Positions 46,201 to 60,300 of a DNA stretch of 64,000 nucleotides are shown here, piece by piece. Both the position numbers and the translations under genes were made by a program. How positions within the stretch are numbered: the stretch's first letter is position 1; every line of letters starts with the position of its first letter. The stretch is from Henricia sp. BOLD:AAB3569. Its lineage: Eukaryota; Echinodermata; Asteroidea; Spinulosida; Echinasteridae. The stretch is from positions 2,232,001-2,296,000 of the forward strand of contig JBBELK010000058.1 of assembly GCA_037783545.1 (NCBI GenBank), in the 5' to 3' direction. The notes beneath the pieces were generated by a model. It worked only from the letters and a program-made list of their open reading frames with translations, did not search any database and had not been told where the DNA came from.

Positions 46201-47519
46201 GAGCACATGGAATTCAGTGTACAACTTGTTTAGAAGAGTTTCACTACATTTCACAGAATTTCAGAGTACAATCTGTTGGTGAAGTTTCGGTTTCAGTTCG
46301 TGATTTTGTTCAACTTCCACCGTGCGAATCGATCTTCATGCATGCTACAGCATGTACACGACAGCAACAGTGTACACTTTCTGGTGGTTGTAAGTCTTGG
46401 TGCAAGACGTTGTTTGTTGTTGAGTTCGCAGCGAGAGGGCGCTATGACAGATGTACATGGTCGGTCCAGCGCTGTGGAAATCTGTTAAATAGACCCGTTT
46501 CATCGGCGGCCATGACAGGGGGCAGGTTTTCATAATTATGATGTGACAATAGATCCACAAAGTGCCTATTTGTGCATAGCATGGTCGCCCGTTTAAAAGA
46601 ACCATGTCATTTTTCTCTTCTCGTACTACTGTGGTACGGTCAAGTTGTATGCCAACGAAATTTCTCAACTCTCGACGCATGGAGCTATAAAAAGCTCCAT
46701 GCTCGACTCTCCCATCGGACTTCGGTTCCATCCATAGAACTACGTAAGCATGAAGCAGCAGAAAACGGTGACAAAGCCGGCGTTTGGAAAACGGCCCAAA
46801 TCACGGACTCCGGCGGTGCGTCCACTCTTACAAAAGGGGAGAACTTTTTTGCAAATGCAAACGTAGCAGCACCTTTTAAAGATTTCCTTTCCGTGTTGTC
46901 TTAAAATGACCAAATAACATTTGACACAGCAACTACATCTTAAAATTTTAACTTTCGTAGGAGAATATTTTAATTGTTTTTTTTCAGCGAGACGAAGTTG
47001 GAAAAAAAACTCCCCTCTTGCCGAGTGCGCAACCATAGTAACTATATCTATTAATAGCAATGCCCTGAACCAATGAAGTTCGCCGAAGTGAACCCACTAC
47101 TTCTGACCAACCGGAATGCATCAAACGATTTTTGCCATCATATGTCGCGTCACTCATGTATTCATGAGCAGTATTTCGAACATAGTACGTCATCTTTCGT
47201 TCTAAAATACACGCTTTAATATCAGAAAATTCCATTTTAGTGCGGAGTTTACGTTTTCTACTTTATTTATGTACTCTTTCTTTCTAAAATCACGACACGT
47301 TTCCGATATTTCCTAAAAAGAGCAACTGCGTAGTAATACAAAAGTTTCGGAGTTTGAGATTTGTCTTGCGTGAAAATTTTCAGTTCCCGCCGGCACAATT
47401 TGCAGCCAGATTTTGAGCGGGCCGCAGGATGCATCGTTTCCTCCGCAAATTTCGCTCAATATTTTGTAAAAACGTTTTAATTCGGCCAGTAAATCTCACC
47501 TAGCAAGGACATTTTCACC

Positions 47520-48008
47520 CTACAAGGCGTCGACTGTGCTTCGGTAAACGACTTCTCTGTTTTCGTGAAGAAATTCAAGTGTGAAACTTCGGACAATTTG
47601 GATGTTACCGCTGTGAGGACTTCATCCTTTGTCAGTGGAGTTTTGCAAGACATCGCAAGCCAAGACCAAGTTGAACAATTTCAAGGTCATGAAATTAGCG
47701 GCCTAAATGGATACCACATTTCTTGGCTGAATTGTGTGTAGGACCAGTGACTTTTTGGATTCGTTAGAAAACTGAAAATGAACTCTTTCGTGAACTAAAA
47801 ATTAAATAACAGAACATTTTGTGAGCTAAAATGGACATCGTTTCGAACTGAAAAAGAACTCGTCTGCGAATTGCAACTCATTCATTTTGTGAAATGAAAT
47901 GTTGTTGTTTGTGACTTCAATCTTTACGACCGTCTGCTCTACAACGGGACACTCAGTGCATGGAAATACTTCGTCTTTGTGGTCAAGTTTGAATACGACT
48001 TAAAATGG
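47520..48008 (+). other. Possible plus-strand 5' leader exon ending ATGGG|GTGAGT
   Basis: A stop-rich, moderately CpG-containing stretch ends at AAAATGGG followed by a strong donor GTGAGTTG. This is what a long 5' UTR with a start codon a few bases before the splice site looks like. No downstream plus-strand exon could be joined to it, and its upstream end is arbitrary. It could also be chance. Confidence 0.22.
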
Positions 48009-48498
48009 GGTGAGTTGAAAATCTTTGTTGAAAATGTTGGAAATATTTGCCAAACTAGAAGTCCGGTTGAAATTATTTTGTGCAAGACCGTTGTTGCTTG
48101 ATATTAAACAACTTGTTCAATTCCGAATACCTAAAATAATATAAAGACCAGTCTTCAGACTCGCCGGCCAGGTGCCAGATGCCATGTCATTCAACTCCGG
48201 ATTATTTAGACACATTTTCATAATGTTATTCCCCAGAATAACTCTGCAAAACTAACAATAGACCTGTCAATCACAAAGTGTTGGCATGCCTGGCCGGCCA
48301 CATTTTTGCATCGACTCTTGTGGAAAAACTTGTAAACAGGAACGCGGCTTTAGCAAGCTGGGCAAAATCATACAAAGAACAATTCCTGGCGCATTGTTGT
48401 AGAAAATAATTTACTTGGCTTTCATCCTAAAAAAACTCCTTATGTATTTTTTTTTCAAGAATGTTCTTGCAACAAGTATGAGTTTATTTTTGTTACAC

Positions 48499-48703
48499 TA
48501 CTCACAATAAGTTAGGGATATTGTGTGGGGTGTATAGGCAGATATTTTATTGAGGGTATGCATTCCGCTTGAATGATTTATATGATTAGACAATGTATCT
48601 GCATGACAGACACACCTTGTCACAGGAATAGGTGAAAACAGTCATTTGAAAACAAAAATTCCAAAATTTACAACATACCAATATCCCTAACTTATTGTGA
48701 GTA
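48499..48703. repeat. 205 bp mariner-like MITE
   Basis: TACTCACAATAAGTTAGGGA and TCCCTAACTTATTGTGAGTA are exact inverted ends that begin and end with TA, as expected for Tc1/mariner insertion. A truncated relative lies at 62-160. Confidence 0.88.
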
Positions 48704-50990
48704 CAGTGTAATTAAAATCACCATGTATGTATAATTTTATTTTTTAGCAAACTTTATTTAATGCAAGAAACATATTGTACTTAACACTTCTTTCCCTTGT
48801 GGCCAACAGGTGTAATGTGTGACAATTGGTTTAGGTACCAATTATTGTGTTTTAAACTTTAGGGCCATGTTGACTGAAATTACCCATATCAGCTTTTAAA
48901 ATGCATTACTGTACATGGAAGCTAATGCCACTGGTAATTGCAAAGGGCGCCCTCTAGCATTAATTGAGGCTGATTTTAGGATGGGTGCACTAAATCCCTT
49001 GAATGTTCTTATATTGTCTTCCCCTTGTGGCCAGCAGGAACAAAATGAGTACTCTTAATACTCACCTTATTAAACATGTAGCTGCAGTGTTTTTTATTCC
49101 AGGGCCATGGTTTATTACAAATTACTTGATTAGTTCTAACTTCTACCATGGAGGGTAGGAAGGAAACCTTGCTAGTTTTTCTGTGAAGTTGTTAGAAATT
49201 ACCTTATACATGAGAAACATTTTGTTACCTGCCTCAGTACAGTAGTTGTCATTAGTACATAATTATGAAGTCACAAGAAGGTACGGTGAATGAAGTGTCA
49301 TTTTAGAGCATAAAATTTCCCAATTTTACAGCTCCTTTGAGGTGCAGGGTCACAAATAGTCAGTTTTAGTAAAGTCAGCAGAATGAACCATTCTTGAAAA
49401 TCATCAGCCATAACTCAGTGAGGCCTGCCCCGCACTTGTAATCTCTCGTTTGGACGCCATCTTCGTAGGAAAAAATGCCACTGCGTATAAACGCCATAAA
49501 GTACGTGCACGCACATGCTGGAAAATGTTCCAAACACGCGCGCGTGTTGCTCGAAATATGGCGCAACCGATGCGCGTCACAAAACAATACGCTTAAAATC
49601 ATGATGCAAGTGGCAATTTGTAGGAAGTGACGTCATATGAACGTGATCAATTTAAAATACATAAAAGACTTGGATCCAATTCAATGCCTTTAGGGGGAGG
49701 CGTAAGACAAAATAAGACCGAGGAAAAAGTTCTACTACACAGATAACTAAATGCAAACTGGAGATCATATGTTATGAAAAGATAAACTACATATAATTTA
49801 ATCAATGTTGCATAGAATTTAATTTGATGCACATAACAAACTTAAGAAAAATTAATTAGACGATGAAAATAGTGGTTGTCAACAAAAAGGATGATACAAA
49901 CCAGACATATTTTTTGTTAAAAATAATTTCTATTAACACTGGGAACAACAATTTCTTATTGTTAATTAGGGTTTGTTTTGCCCCAATTAATATTCGTTCT
50001 CCCCGACACAAGCTAAATCAATCACCAATTTCTCCTTGCTTATATTTACATTGACTGATTTGGCACTGTGATTATTTTAACACAAAACTAGTTTTTAAGC
50101 TTACTAAACTATAAAACATTGCCACACCAACCTTCAGCTGCATTCGAAATTCGAAATTTTGTTGAAGCGTTTTTCAAAAAGTTAAGTCCCTCAAAAAATG
50201 TGACACGACATCGATAGTATTGTAGTACTGGTTGCTGGGATGGTAATATACCGTAAATTGTGTTGCCATAGTTAACATTTATAAAGTAAAAAGTGGCAAG
50301 ATTAAATTTCGTGTTGGTTGAACGCTGAACGCATATTCTGTACTATACATGCAGCCAATTGAGAGTTATAAATGAAAAGGCCAATTCTTTAATCTATTGC
50401 ACAACAATCAAAATATCTACATGTATATTCATTTAAATAATAAATTTACAAATTATATTTAATGTTATAAATTATGCTGTAGGTACTGCACACACACATG
50501 AAAAAAATGATGATTTTAATTTTTATATACAGTTATGAAAGTAGCATTTATTTCAAGGTTTCCCCCAAAGCATAAAGTAGTAATGGTGCCACTACCATTT
50601 CACATTCAGAGTTTCCAACCTTGTTGCTTTTTGAACACTCAAACATTAATATTGATATAAAAGAGCAATAAAACTAAAACAATTTAATTTCGCAATAAAT
50701 AAACTGGAAACCACTGTATTATGGCAATACTACATGTACAGTACTGTGGTTAACAGCAAATATTGATGGCAAACTTTGGTGACAATGTATATTTTATTCC
50801 ATAATGTCTGTTTTCAATACTAGAGAAAGCTCCAGGATTATATCTCTGTACAGAGTCATTTACCTTCTCTCAAAACAAAAGAAATATCTTAAGATAGATC
50901 TAAGTAGATAACTTCAGCTAAAGAACTGCAACGAATAGTGCCACAACATACCTTCCTGTGCACTGGCTATTCAAGTCACATGTGTGGACT

Positions 50991-51101
50991 GTGCCGATGT
51001 GGGCTGCGCCATTTTTGCTTAACGCTATGAGTGCAAAGTGGGCAACACATTTCCGTGCACCCATAGTGTTAAGCCAAAATGGCGGCGTCCATATCGGCAC
51101 A
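50991..51101. repeat. 111 bp hairpin MITE
   Basis: GTGCCGATGTGGGCTGCGCC pairs with GGCGGCGTCCATATCGGCAC, and CTTAACGCTATG with CATAGTGTTAAG. It sits just past the RING-CH gene stop codon, probably in its 3' UTR. Confidence 0.82.
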
Positions 51102-51158
51102 TCATGTATTGGGAGTACGCACTCTAGTTTTCTATATCCAACTATATGGGTCTTCCCC

Positions 51159-51342
51159 TCACCCACAGTGTACCTGCACGACAGAAGCAGACACTGTGGC
51201 TACTGTTGGCTCTGATGCTGTAGTTGCTTCAGGTTCGTTGGCCAACATTGAGAGCACTGCGCTGTTAGCCGTCTTGTCAACAATGCGTAGGGATGAGACA
51301 TTTGCTCGGTTGTAGGCAACGCACAAGCTGATACCAAGGTAT
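51159..51342 (-). CDS. 7TM/RING-CH gene terminal exon, cytoplasmic tail
   Basis: Encodes YLGISLCVAYNRANVSSLRI then a Ser/Thr/Ala-rich tail ending VSASVVQVHCG and TGA. A GT lies shortly before the stop, so splicing into a further exon is possible. An AATAAA lies on the minus strand near 50794-50799. Confidence 0.75.
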
Positions 51343-54300
51343 CTGGTACAGTGAGAAAAGATAATTTCATTATGCTTTTTCCAGAACAATTCAACATCAA
51401 ACATGTTTTTGAACATCAAACATGTTTTTGCAGAGTCTTTTTTTCATATGCTATCATTTAAAGTCAGTTTATACGGAAAATAATAATTTAAATTTTGTGG
51501 AAATGTCCACCTGATCATGGAATTGCCTATGTATGTAGCTGAAATTTCTGCAGGCTACTTTACCATCACTTTTTTTTATATGTATTATGCTGTTGTTCCA
51601 GTAATTCCTAAAATAAATTTTCAAACGGTACAATGACTCATCATTATCGTAGTATATATTCTAACTTGCACAGATTTGTAATTCGCATGATGAAAAAATT
51701 ATAGTTAATTGTGCAGAGGCAACTTACTTGAAGCAAACCATCTCCAACAGAACACATGCTCCTATAGATACAACACTAGCCACATCCGAGTTGTAATGTT
51801 GTATGATGAAGTACACCCCAAGTGGTCCCCCTGCCATTATGCCCAGCACAGTCACCGTCAACAAGCCTTGTTTTAACTTAAAACCTCGAAGGAAGCACGG
51901 GGAGCCCGGCTTTAGCTCGTACTGTTAAGAAAAGGTTAACCAAATACAAGACTTGACATTATTAAAATAAGAGGCACGTCACTTCAACCTTTACAAAAAA
52001 TGATACTCAAGTAGTAGGCCTCCTAAATGTTGAGTACTGCGTACGAGTACTACAACACTGATTTATATAACGCCCAAGTAGATCCTTGTCATCTGATTGG
52101 ACGATAGCAGGTCACGTGTCGTTCAATATTTAATCCATTTAATGCTACGTCATTAACCGTGCAATTTTGTTCCATACGTTTTTTCCATTGCACGGTGCGT
52201 CTGCGCATTTAGCGCGTATACGTGCATGATTATGTGCGTGTCGAATGTATGACGAGAGCGCGACCTCGCCTCCGATACAAACTTTTTACAACTCACATGC
52301 ACAAGCGACATGGCGGGTTCTGTACTTATGACGGACGATGAAATAAACTCGAAGGGTACGCCTGAAAAATTTGTACAAAAAAGTAGGATCTACTTGGCCG
52401 TCATATAAAACAAATAATGAATGTTTTAATTCGTGCAATGGGAGGAATATTTTCATTCGGTGAAAGATGGAATGTGTTCCATTCAACTCGGCTTCGCCTC
52501 GTTGAATGGAACATTCCATCTTTCACCTCATGAAAATATTCCTCCCATTGCACTCATAAACATTCATTATTTGTATAATAGTCAACATATGAAAAACACT
52601 GATAAGCTTGGCCAAACTCCATGTTTGTCGACAACTGTAATCAGTAAATAATGTGTTGTCATATGGCAAAAGTTACCAAATATTTGTGGGATCTACACAG
52701 GGTTTCATATAGGATTTCCTAACTGCCTGTCCTACTTAGGTGCAGTTAAAAACTACCCGTCCGGTGACTGGCAAAAATTGAAAGGCGCACAAATGCATAA
52801 AGCGGCAAGTTGGAAATCATGATACATGTGATGTGTTCATGTGGTCATGTAGGGCACTCGTACACACTGTGTCCATACAACATATGTACAAGAGTCACAA
52901 CTCATACCACGGCCGGCCGGATGCAGTTATAATAATAATAATGGTGGATTCTTATTTAGCGCACATATCCAACCTGTGTAGATCCCTTATAAAACATTAA
53001 AAAAACACCCTGCAGTGGCCTGCCGCACAGATTACAAAACCTTTTGTTAAACTTTTCATTGTATACATTTTAAACCAAAAATCCACCCGTCATTTGTAAT
53101 GTCCATTTGACAAAATTCTACCCGTCATGTTTTATTGTCCATTTCGCAAAGTGCCCGTCTAAAATCACACACTGCCCGTCCAAAAGACAGGTTGGGCGGG
53201 TGGCTAGATGAAACAGTGGATCTACATGTACATGTACCTACCTTTTCCTGACAAACCTTGCACAGTAAACTCTCAGGGTTGTCTGCAGACTAAGGAAAGA
53301 CCATAAATAAAAAAATATGCTGTCACTTAAAATTAAAAAGAAGAAAAACCAATACATTATGCAACTGATGATCTAGTACCTTAAAATCACATTCACAGTG
53401 GATACTTTGCGAACGTTCACTAGCAGTGTTTTTTGGCACTTCTATGAAAAATTGGGTACCAGTCATTAACAACACTGCAAACTTTGACAATGTTCGTTTA
53501 GAAGGAACACAGCCTTAGCTTCAACAGGTTTATGTCAAGATAAATTTGCTCTAGTCTACAACACCTGCAAATTCTTACATACATGTGTCATGAAAATGCA
53601 ATTATAAAGATCTTCATCTTTAACGACGGAATTTTTTCAAGGTCTTTGTGTACAGGCAAGACTTTTCTGAAGCCGCTGTGAGCAGCGCACCGTAGTGAAA
53701 GAGTTAAGAAGACAAATTTGCTGTTGGTATTTGGACAATCTTATTTGCCTCTTACCTCCATCAGCCATCTCCTCAGGCATTCATGATGTACATAGGCCAT
53801 GTCTCCTTTGCATACACAGGGCTGAATCATAGGTCCTGCGTCAGTCCTCTGCTGGTCGTAGCAAATCCAGCACTCGGCCTCTGCAACACAACAGACAAAT
53901 TAGAAGCCACCTATTCAAACACTCACAATGTCTGTATAGGTTGTTTTTTTGCCTTGGTAAGGTGCCATCACAGAATCCTAATTTCTGGTTTATTACTACA
54001 AATGCATTTTGCCCACAAGCGCAACCAAATCATAACAGTTTGTTCGCTCTCTCGATGGGTTATGGAGGCTATCTTTGCGTGCAAAGGTACAAGAGGTTTC
54101 CTTTTCCTCTTTTTTATGTGGCTAGATTCCCGTTTTCCTTTTTTTTCATTATTTACTGCTTGCATCCCTGCTTGATGACTCACCCTTTTCCACTTTTGAA
54201 CTATCCGAAGTGGCATCATACGTGGCAGACCTTTCACGACACAGCCAATCCTCTTCTTTCTTCAAACCCTGAAGGAAACAGACCATCCAATGATACAAAA

Positions 54301-57300
54301 ATGTTAAATTGTAACAACTTAAAGGTAGAATACATGATTGGTATCTCGAGGAATCGGAAATTTTAACAGATTTACACATAACTTGCTATAGTCGTTGAGA
54401 AATGAGTAAAACAAAACATTTTTCGTTTCGCGAGGCGTAAATTAATTTCACCCTAAAACCACCTCGCCCTGGACCACTTCGCCCTGAAGCACTTTGCCAA
54501 AGGCCATTTTGCCCCAAAACCACTTCGTGCACAGGCTGTGGTTCAGGGCGAAGTGGTTTTGGGGCTAAGTGATTGTAAACCATTTTTTGACTGTTTTCTC
54601 AAAGGTTAGACGAAGTACGGAGCTGATTTTTGCTCAGGTTAGTTTTAATCATGCATACCTTCAATCACACAGGGGGATAAAACTATTTGTAACGGTTTAC
54701 CAAACATGTATACTACCTTTAATGATGGAAAGCTTGCTGCCACAATTGCGACCTAAAATTTGGACTCATGCCAACCAAGTTATAACTTTTTTGTTCGTCT
54801 GGAATCGAACAAACCCTACAATTCCACTAAAGATTCTGTTGAATGTTTAGAGTAATTTTTATTCCACCATTTCAAATTATGTACTTGAAAATAGTTTTAA
54901 CTAACCTGCAAATTTTCTTCATCTTGAGTCTGGCGGAACAATCTCGTTGGGTTCAGCATCCACAGTGACTCAGGGCTTCTGCTCTTCCACAAGACGCAGG
55001 GGAACCACAGAGCTAGACCCACCTCAACGATATGAAACATGACATCATGGACATTTCTCTTGAAGACTGAAAGGCTGAAACAGAAACAGTCAGAGAAAGA
55101 ACATCAGGAATCTTGTAGTCTTTGGCCTCCATTTCGCCCAGTCCAGGTCCTTCACACTCCACTTCTCTGCAAAACCCATACATTCTTATTGAGGACCTTC
55201 CCAGGCCCCATGGGCGAAGCTAAGAGGGTTCAAACAGACAACCCCACTAGAGTGATGCAGATGTACATGTATGCAATTTTAAGTTTCAAAAAGACCAGAA
55301 CGTCACATCTGGAACATGCTGATGAATCTTCGATAATTTGGCACTTATTATAAATTGACGACAAGTCAACAAAATTATGAGATGGCATAGATGGCAAGAT
55401 TTTGTTGAAAATTTTAGTGCTCAACTTCAGCTTTTGGGTGCAGCATAAAGTGTCTTTTAGTTGGTCTTGACCTCGTCTTGGGCTGAAATTCTGAAAACAG
55501 TGGTTCCAAGACCAAGAACGATTGAGACCAAGAACATTTGAGACCAAGACTACACACAATTGGTCTCAAAACCAAGACCGAATCTTGACAACTACAACAC
55601 CGGTCTACTCACCCCTCTCGCCACTGTGGTTCAGTAACATTTAACATCAGGAACATCACCATAGCAACTTGCAGCAGTCCCTGGAACAGCATTCCAATGC
55701 GTGATTGATGCATGATGCTGACGTCCACTTTCCTAAGACCGGCTGATGAGTGTACAGAGATTTCTCTGCCAGGTTGTGAGCTTGTCTCATCACTGTTGTT
55801 GATGCTTCTTGGTGGACACGGGGACTGACCAGTGGAATTATTAACTGTTGTGAATGCTCCTTTGATCTAAAAACAAATTCAAGCATGTTTAACTATTAGG
55901 ATTAAAAAATATACCCTTCACTAAACAGCTCTAATTACATAGTTGTCGCTATGATTGGTTGATAATTTGTCTCAGGCATGTCTTGGTATGGGTTGAAATG
56001 ACATGATCATAGCTGCAAAATAGGAAGAGAAGAACATTTTTTTTCCTTCAATGAGCAACAAGTTTGGAGTACTCTTGGCAAATGGTTTGAATATGATATT
56101 CAAGACCCATTTGATGCTGTTTGTAGGTTGTGATATCCAAATCCAGGTCGTGCTGTGGAGGGTGTGCCCTTGAGCAAGGTACTTTTTCATAAATTGCCTC
56201 TCTCAAACACAAAAGTAAATGGGTATCTGTGAGGGTAGTGAGGGTGTGTGTTTGAGTACCTCATGAGCACCCGACAGGCAGCCAGGGCTGCATGCTCCTC
56301 AGAGAGTTGAGAAGGTTTACTGGAATGATATATAACTTAGCCCTGTGACCTGGGATAATAATGCACCATGATATATAATATCCACATCATTGTAATTTTA
56401 AGAATATATCATGCCTCAAGGCAGTATTGTAATTTCAAAAATTCATGTCACCATCAAAAACTGCATTGAATGTCAAATTGAGTTTCTAGCTACATTGTAC
56501 AAATGTCTCGGTAACAAGAATTAATTGAGACATCTACCTAGTATGCAGGAGGTCGTGGGTTAGAGTCCCGCCCGAGCACACTATGAGTTTTTAGTGTCTC
56601 CTCGGGAAACGCACTTAGTATACATGTAGTGCATGTTATACCGCGTCAAGAATGGGCAAAATTACTTTCACATAACATCGTTTGGATCAACGCAATAATT
56701 CTTTACTTCAAGAATGGCTTACCCTGAAGTAGACTTCAATTCCATATGCCAGAAAGAAGACAACTTCGATGATCATGAGACTCGCAAAGCAACCATTGAA
56801 GATGCTGCTGAGGAGTTGATGATCCAAGGATGCGGTTTCCATGGTGATGATCTCGGCAACCAGGAGGATGTACAGGAAGACATTGAAGAGGAGGAAATAG
56901 AGGAAACTATCCTTGAGGAATCCGGGATTGTTGTGCTGCTTGTCAGACAGGTGGAATGCCTGGACACATGAAAATCAATAAAAATAGGACAGTAAATAAT
57001 GCCTAATTAATGTTTGCACGTAACTTTGCACTATGCCTTGCACCCGAATTCTTCACTTTCAAATGGAGGTGCAGTTTAAAAAGTCATGTACTACGCTAGT
57101 TGTTGTTGTTAAGTAGTGCACGCCATTGTCTAGCAACAAACATTCCGGTTGCTTTATGCCATTTCCTCTGTCACAGAGTTCATAATTCTGAGGATTTAAT
57201 TTAGATTATTTTGGTTAAAAATAGCAAAGTTTGGGTATTAAAAAATTGTATTAAATTAATTAGCGATTGTTGATTAATGTAGATTATTATTAATTTTCAA

Positions 57301-60300
57301 CTTATCACAGTGATCACGGTATCGATTCTGTACTTCACACCTACACATATATAGCAACAAAAATTTAGTCTGGTCAGGTGGATTCTAAGTGTATAGTACA
57401 TGTGAAAGGAAGTATACCAGACGGTGTTCATGTGTAATACGCAAAAATCTAATTGGAATCTTCTGACATCTGGTGTGTTATTATGTATTACTTATACGTT
57501 TTAACTCTTTTGCTACGACACACTGGTCGCAGTGGCTTGAGAAACATGTACTTCAGGCAAAAAAGCCGCTGCCAGCATAAACAAACAAATCTGGCCTCTA
57601 TTTAGTTAAGTCACAGACTTACAGCACTACAAATGTTACCAAGAATATAAATTGTTGACTGGTGTGGTGTGGGATATGGAGTTTTAACACCCGAGGGAGC
57701 TCATAGCACCTGAGGCAACGCCGAGGGTGCTATGAGCTCCCGAGGGTGTTAAAACCCATATCCCACACCACACCAGTCAACAATTGTTTTGTTATATCCC
57801 GTCTCATGGTCTCCGTACAGCATAATAATATCGTTTCTATTATTTGGAATGTTAAAATTGTAAAAACAATTCGTCTCTGCACTTTCGCTAGTTTTCGGAC
57901 TACTACCTGTGCGTGTGTAACATTGCGAAAGTATAGCACGCACACAGCGTGTGGAATAATGCGATGTGCGTGCGCGTTGTGCGCCTCTAGCAGGCGTAAC
58001 ACGCAGTTTCTTTTACTAATGGAGCCTCATACAGCGCGTTACGCGTGCTATGGACAGGGGCAAGAACACGCACAGTACGGCCGGGTGATATGAAGTTAAA
58101 TTCGCATACGGCCGGGTGATATGAGTTTTTATCACATGGACATGTGACCGTTCTGGACCAATGAAACTGCAGTATACCAAGACGGGGTATAACAACATCA
58201 CTTATTAGCTAAAATGTTCATTAATTAAATAAATAAATAAACTACAGTTGTTGGGTTTTCTTTGCGTATAAACTGAGATGGTATACCTCGGCCCAGAAGC
58301 ATACAACCAGAGAGAAACAGGACAGGAGTAGGGGATAGTACATACTCAGCATGTTGCATGCCCACGTCTCGGGTAGATGTGGCTGCAAAAAAAAAAAATA
58401 GAAACCAAGTGATTATTTTTTTAGGGATTATGACCCAGGGACCGCCGGGGTGAATAAATGATCTCTGGGAGCTGAGGGGTGAATATCTCATTGAAGGGCT
58501 TCCTAAGCTCACGTGATAGTCAATCCCAATCAGTGAGGAACAACTGCACTACCGTGATTCCAGACCACCAGTTGGCTTCATACATTGTGTAGCTCAATTA
58601 ATAGGACGTCTGCACGTTAAGCAGAAGATCCTCGGTTCAAATCCCAGGGGAGCCAACTTGCTTTTCACTGCATCCAGATTTCCCAAACTCATGGACATCC
58701 GCCACATTAAAAAAAAAACCTACACAGTTTTGTCATTTGCTTCTGGTCTTAAGTTTAACTACCGTACTGTATGTGCAAGATTTTTTTTTACAGGAACATA
58801 AATTAATGTATGATTTTTAATAAATTAATGTACAAGAGTTTGTTTTGCTAAGCTGCTATCTCAAATCTGACACAACAATGCACATGGACATAATCAGATC
58901 TGACACAATGCCAAGAGAACTGATTACAATAGCAGTATTTACACATCTCTGAAGGCACCTAGCATGTGGCAATTTACAAAGGTTTATTCATTAACTTGGT
59001 TGGAGTTTCGGTGTTGTTTGGGGATTTTTGACAAAGAGGATGTGGGCATTGAGCCAAAGGGATAAGGCACGTAGATCTAGTTTAAAGGAATAAATAAGTG
59101 GGGGTGGGGGTGAGGGGGGAGGGGTGGTGTGTTTACAGGGTTGTAATAACTGCGATCTGACTCCAACCTTTATCACGGTGCGGCCATGTTCCCTCTTCCC
59201 TATCCAAATGAGCGTAACCAAAGCGAGGCTTGCAGAAAAAATTAGTTTGGCTCCAGTGGGGGAAACAATTGATAGGCGCATTATTTGCATAACATTATCG
59301 CCTGAAGTCACTTGCTTATAAAATAACTTGAGTTTACTTGGGTTGATGGCTCTTTTCAATTCTGGCTTGAACACTTAAACATACCTGAAGTGAGAAATAC
59401 AGAGCTCGACTCAAAGCTGCAATTGTGACGAGGAAGTATAGCAGCTTTTGTGTGGTGACTCGTACAGCTCTCTGCCAGGATGAATCCTTAAAGCGACGAA
59501 ATTCTGAATGAATGCACAATATCTGGATCACGTGTTAAAAAGAATAAATAAAAATGGTGTAATTAATAATCTACAAATTAAAGAAAGATTGACATGAAGA
59601 GGAAAAAATCTAATACAAGTCCTGTGAACTTTATTATTTTTTCCTGTATAGTTTGGGCAACAGAAATAAAGTTTACTGAATTTACTAATGATAAGTTTTT
59701 ACAACAAAAAGATGGTTTTAATACGGTTGCACATTATATTGGTTGCAATTTTCTTTTCTAGAGGCCTACAAATTGGCAATCAACACAAATTTACTTGTAC
59801 ATAATATAATTTTTAGTAAAGAAATTATGATGGAAGGACTCACAAGATAAATTTACCTACCAATTGAATGGTACAGCAAGTTGACAGAAGATAAAAGATG
59901 AGCCCAAATGCCACGAAGTACGCATCATTGTAATCACTGCATTCAGCACCTTGATACTCCAACTGTATGCATAAAATTGTTCAAAACAACAATACAGCTA
60001 CTGATACAAAATTGCAAACAAGGCACGTAACCTGTGGCAAGAATCGCCCTATCTTAGGCATTATGCACAGTGCCTCTAGATCTATCCCAGAGGCATAGTG
60101 TAGATGTATACAGTGATGGTTGTTGTGAGCTTTATAAAAAATGTATAAAAGTTAGATGATGAGTGTCACATAAAGGGGTGGTGCCGTAGACTGGTTGGCC
60201 GGTTTGTTTTGGGTTTGTTTTGGGCTTTTTGGGGTTTTTTTCTCACAAAATTGTCAAATTTTGCGAGATTTAATGACGTCATGACAATTAAGTAGCTAGG

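Larger units (their letters stand above)
46200..51158. other. Intergenic region between RAPGEF1 and the 7TM/RING-CH gene
   Basis: Two minus-strand genes are arranged head (RAPGEF1 promoter) to tail (RING-CH gene 3' end). The region holds a MITE fragment at 46490-46580, a short palindrome near 46678 (CATGGAGCTATAAAAAGCTCCATG split), a CpG-containing stretch at 46.7-47.7 kb, a possible plus-strand leader exon (below), a MITE at 48499-48703 and a hairpin at 50991-51101. From 48.7 to 50.9 kb I see no gene. Confidence 0.6.

Noticed and set aside
46572-46904. Plus-strand ORF of 110 codons upstream of RAPGEF1
   Set aside because: Its first third overlaps a MITE fragment, a second frame in the same place is equally open, and no splice sites or family resemblance support it.
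50918-51215. Paired ORFs on both strands near 51 kb
   Set aside because: They mirror each other because they cross a 111 bp hairpin MITE just past the RING-CH stop codon.
53783-54366. Plus-strand ORFs of 130-141 codons
   Set aside because: They run antisense across RING-CH exons and intron sequence, with T-rich intron translated as Phe/Leu runs; no supporting signals.
56714-56971. Acidic plus-strand ORF (MAYPEVDFNSICQ...)
   Set aside because: It is the complement of the TM4-TM5 exon of the RING-CH gene, which has splice sites and membrane-helix content on the minus strand.
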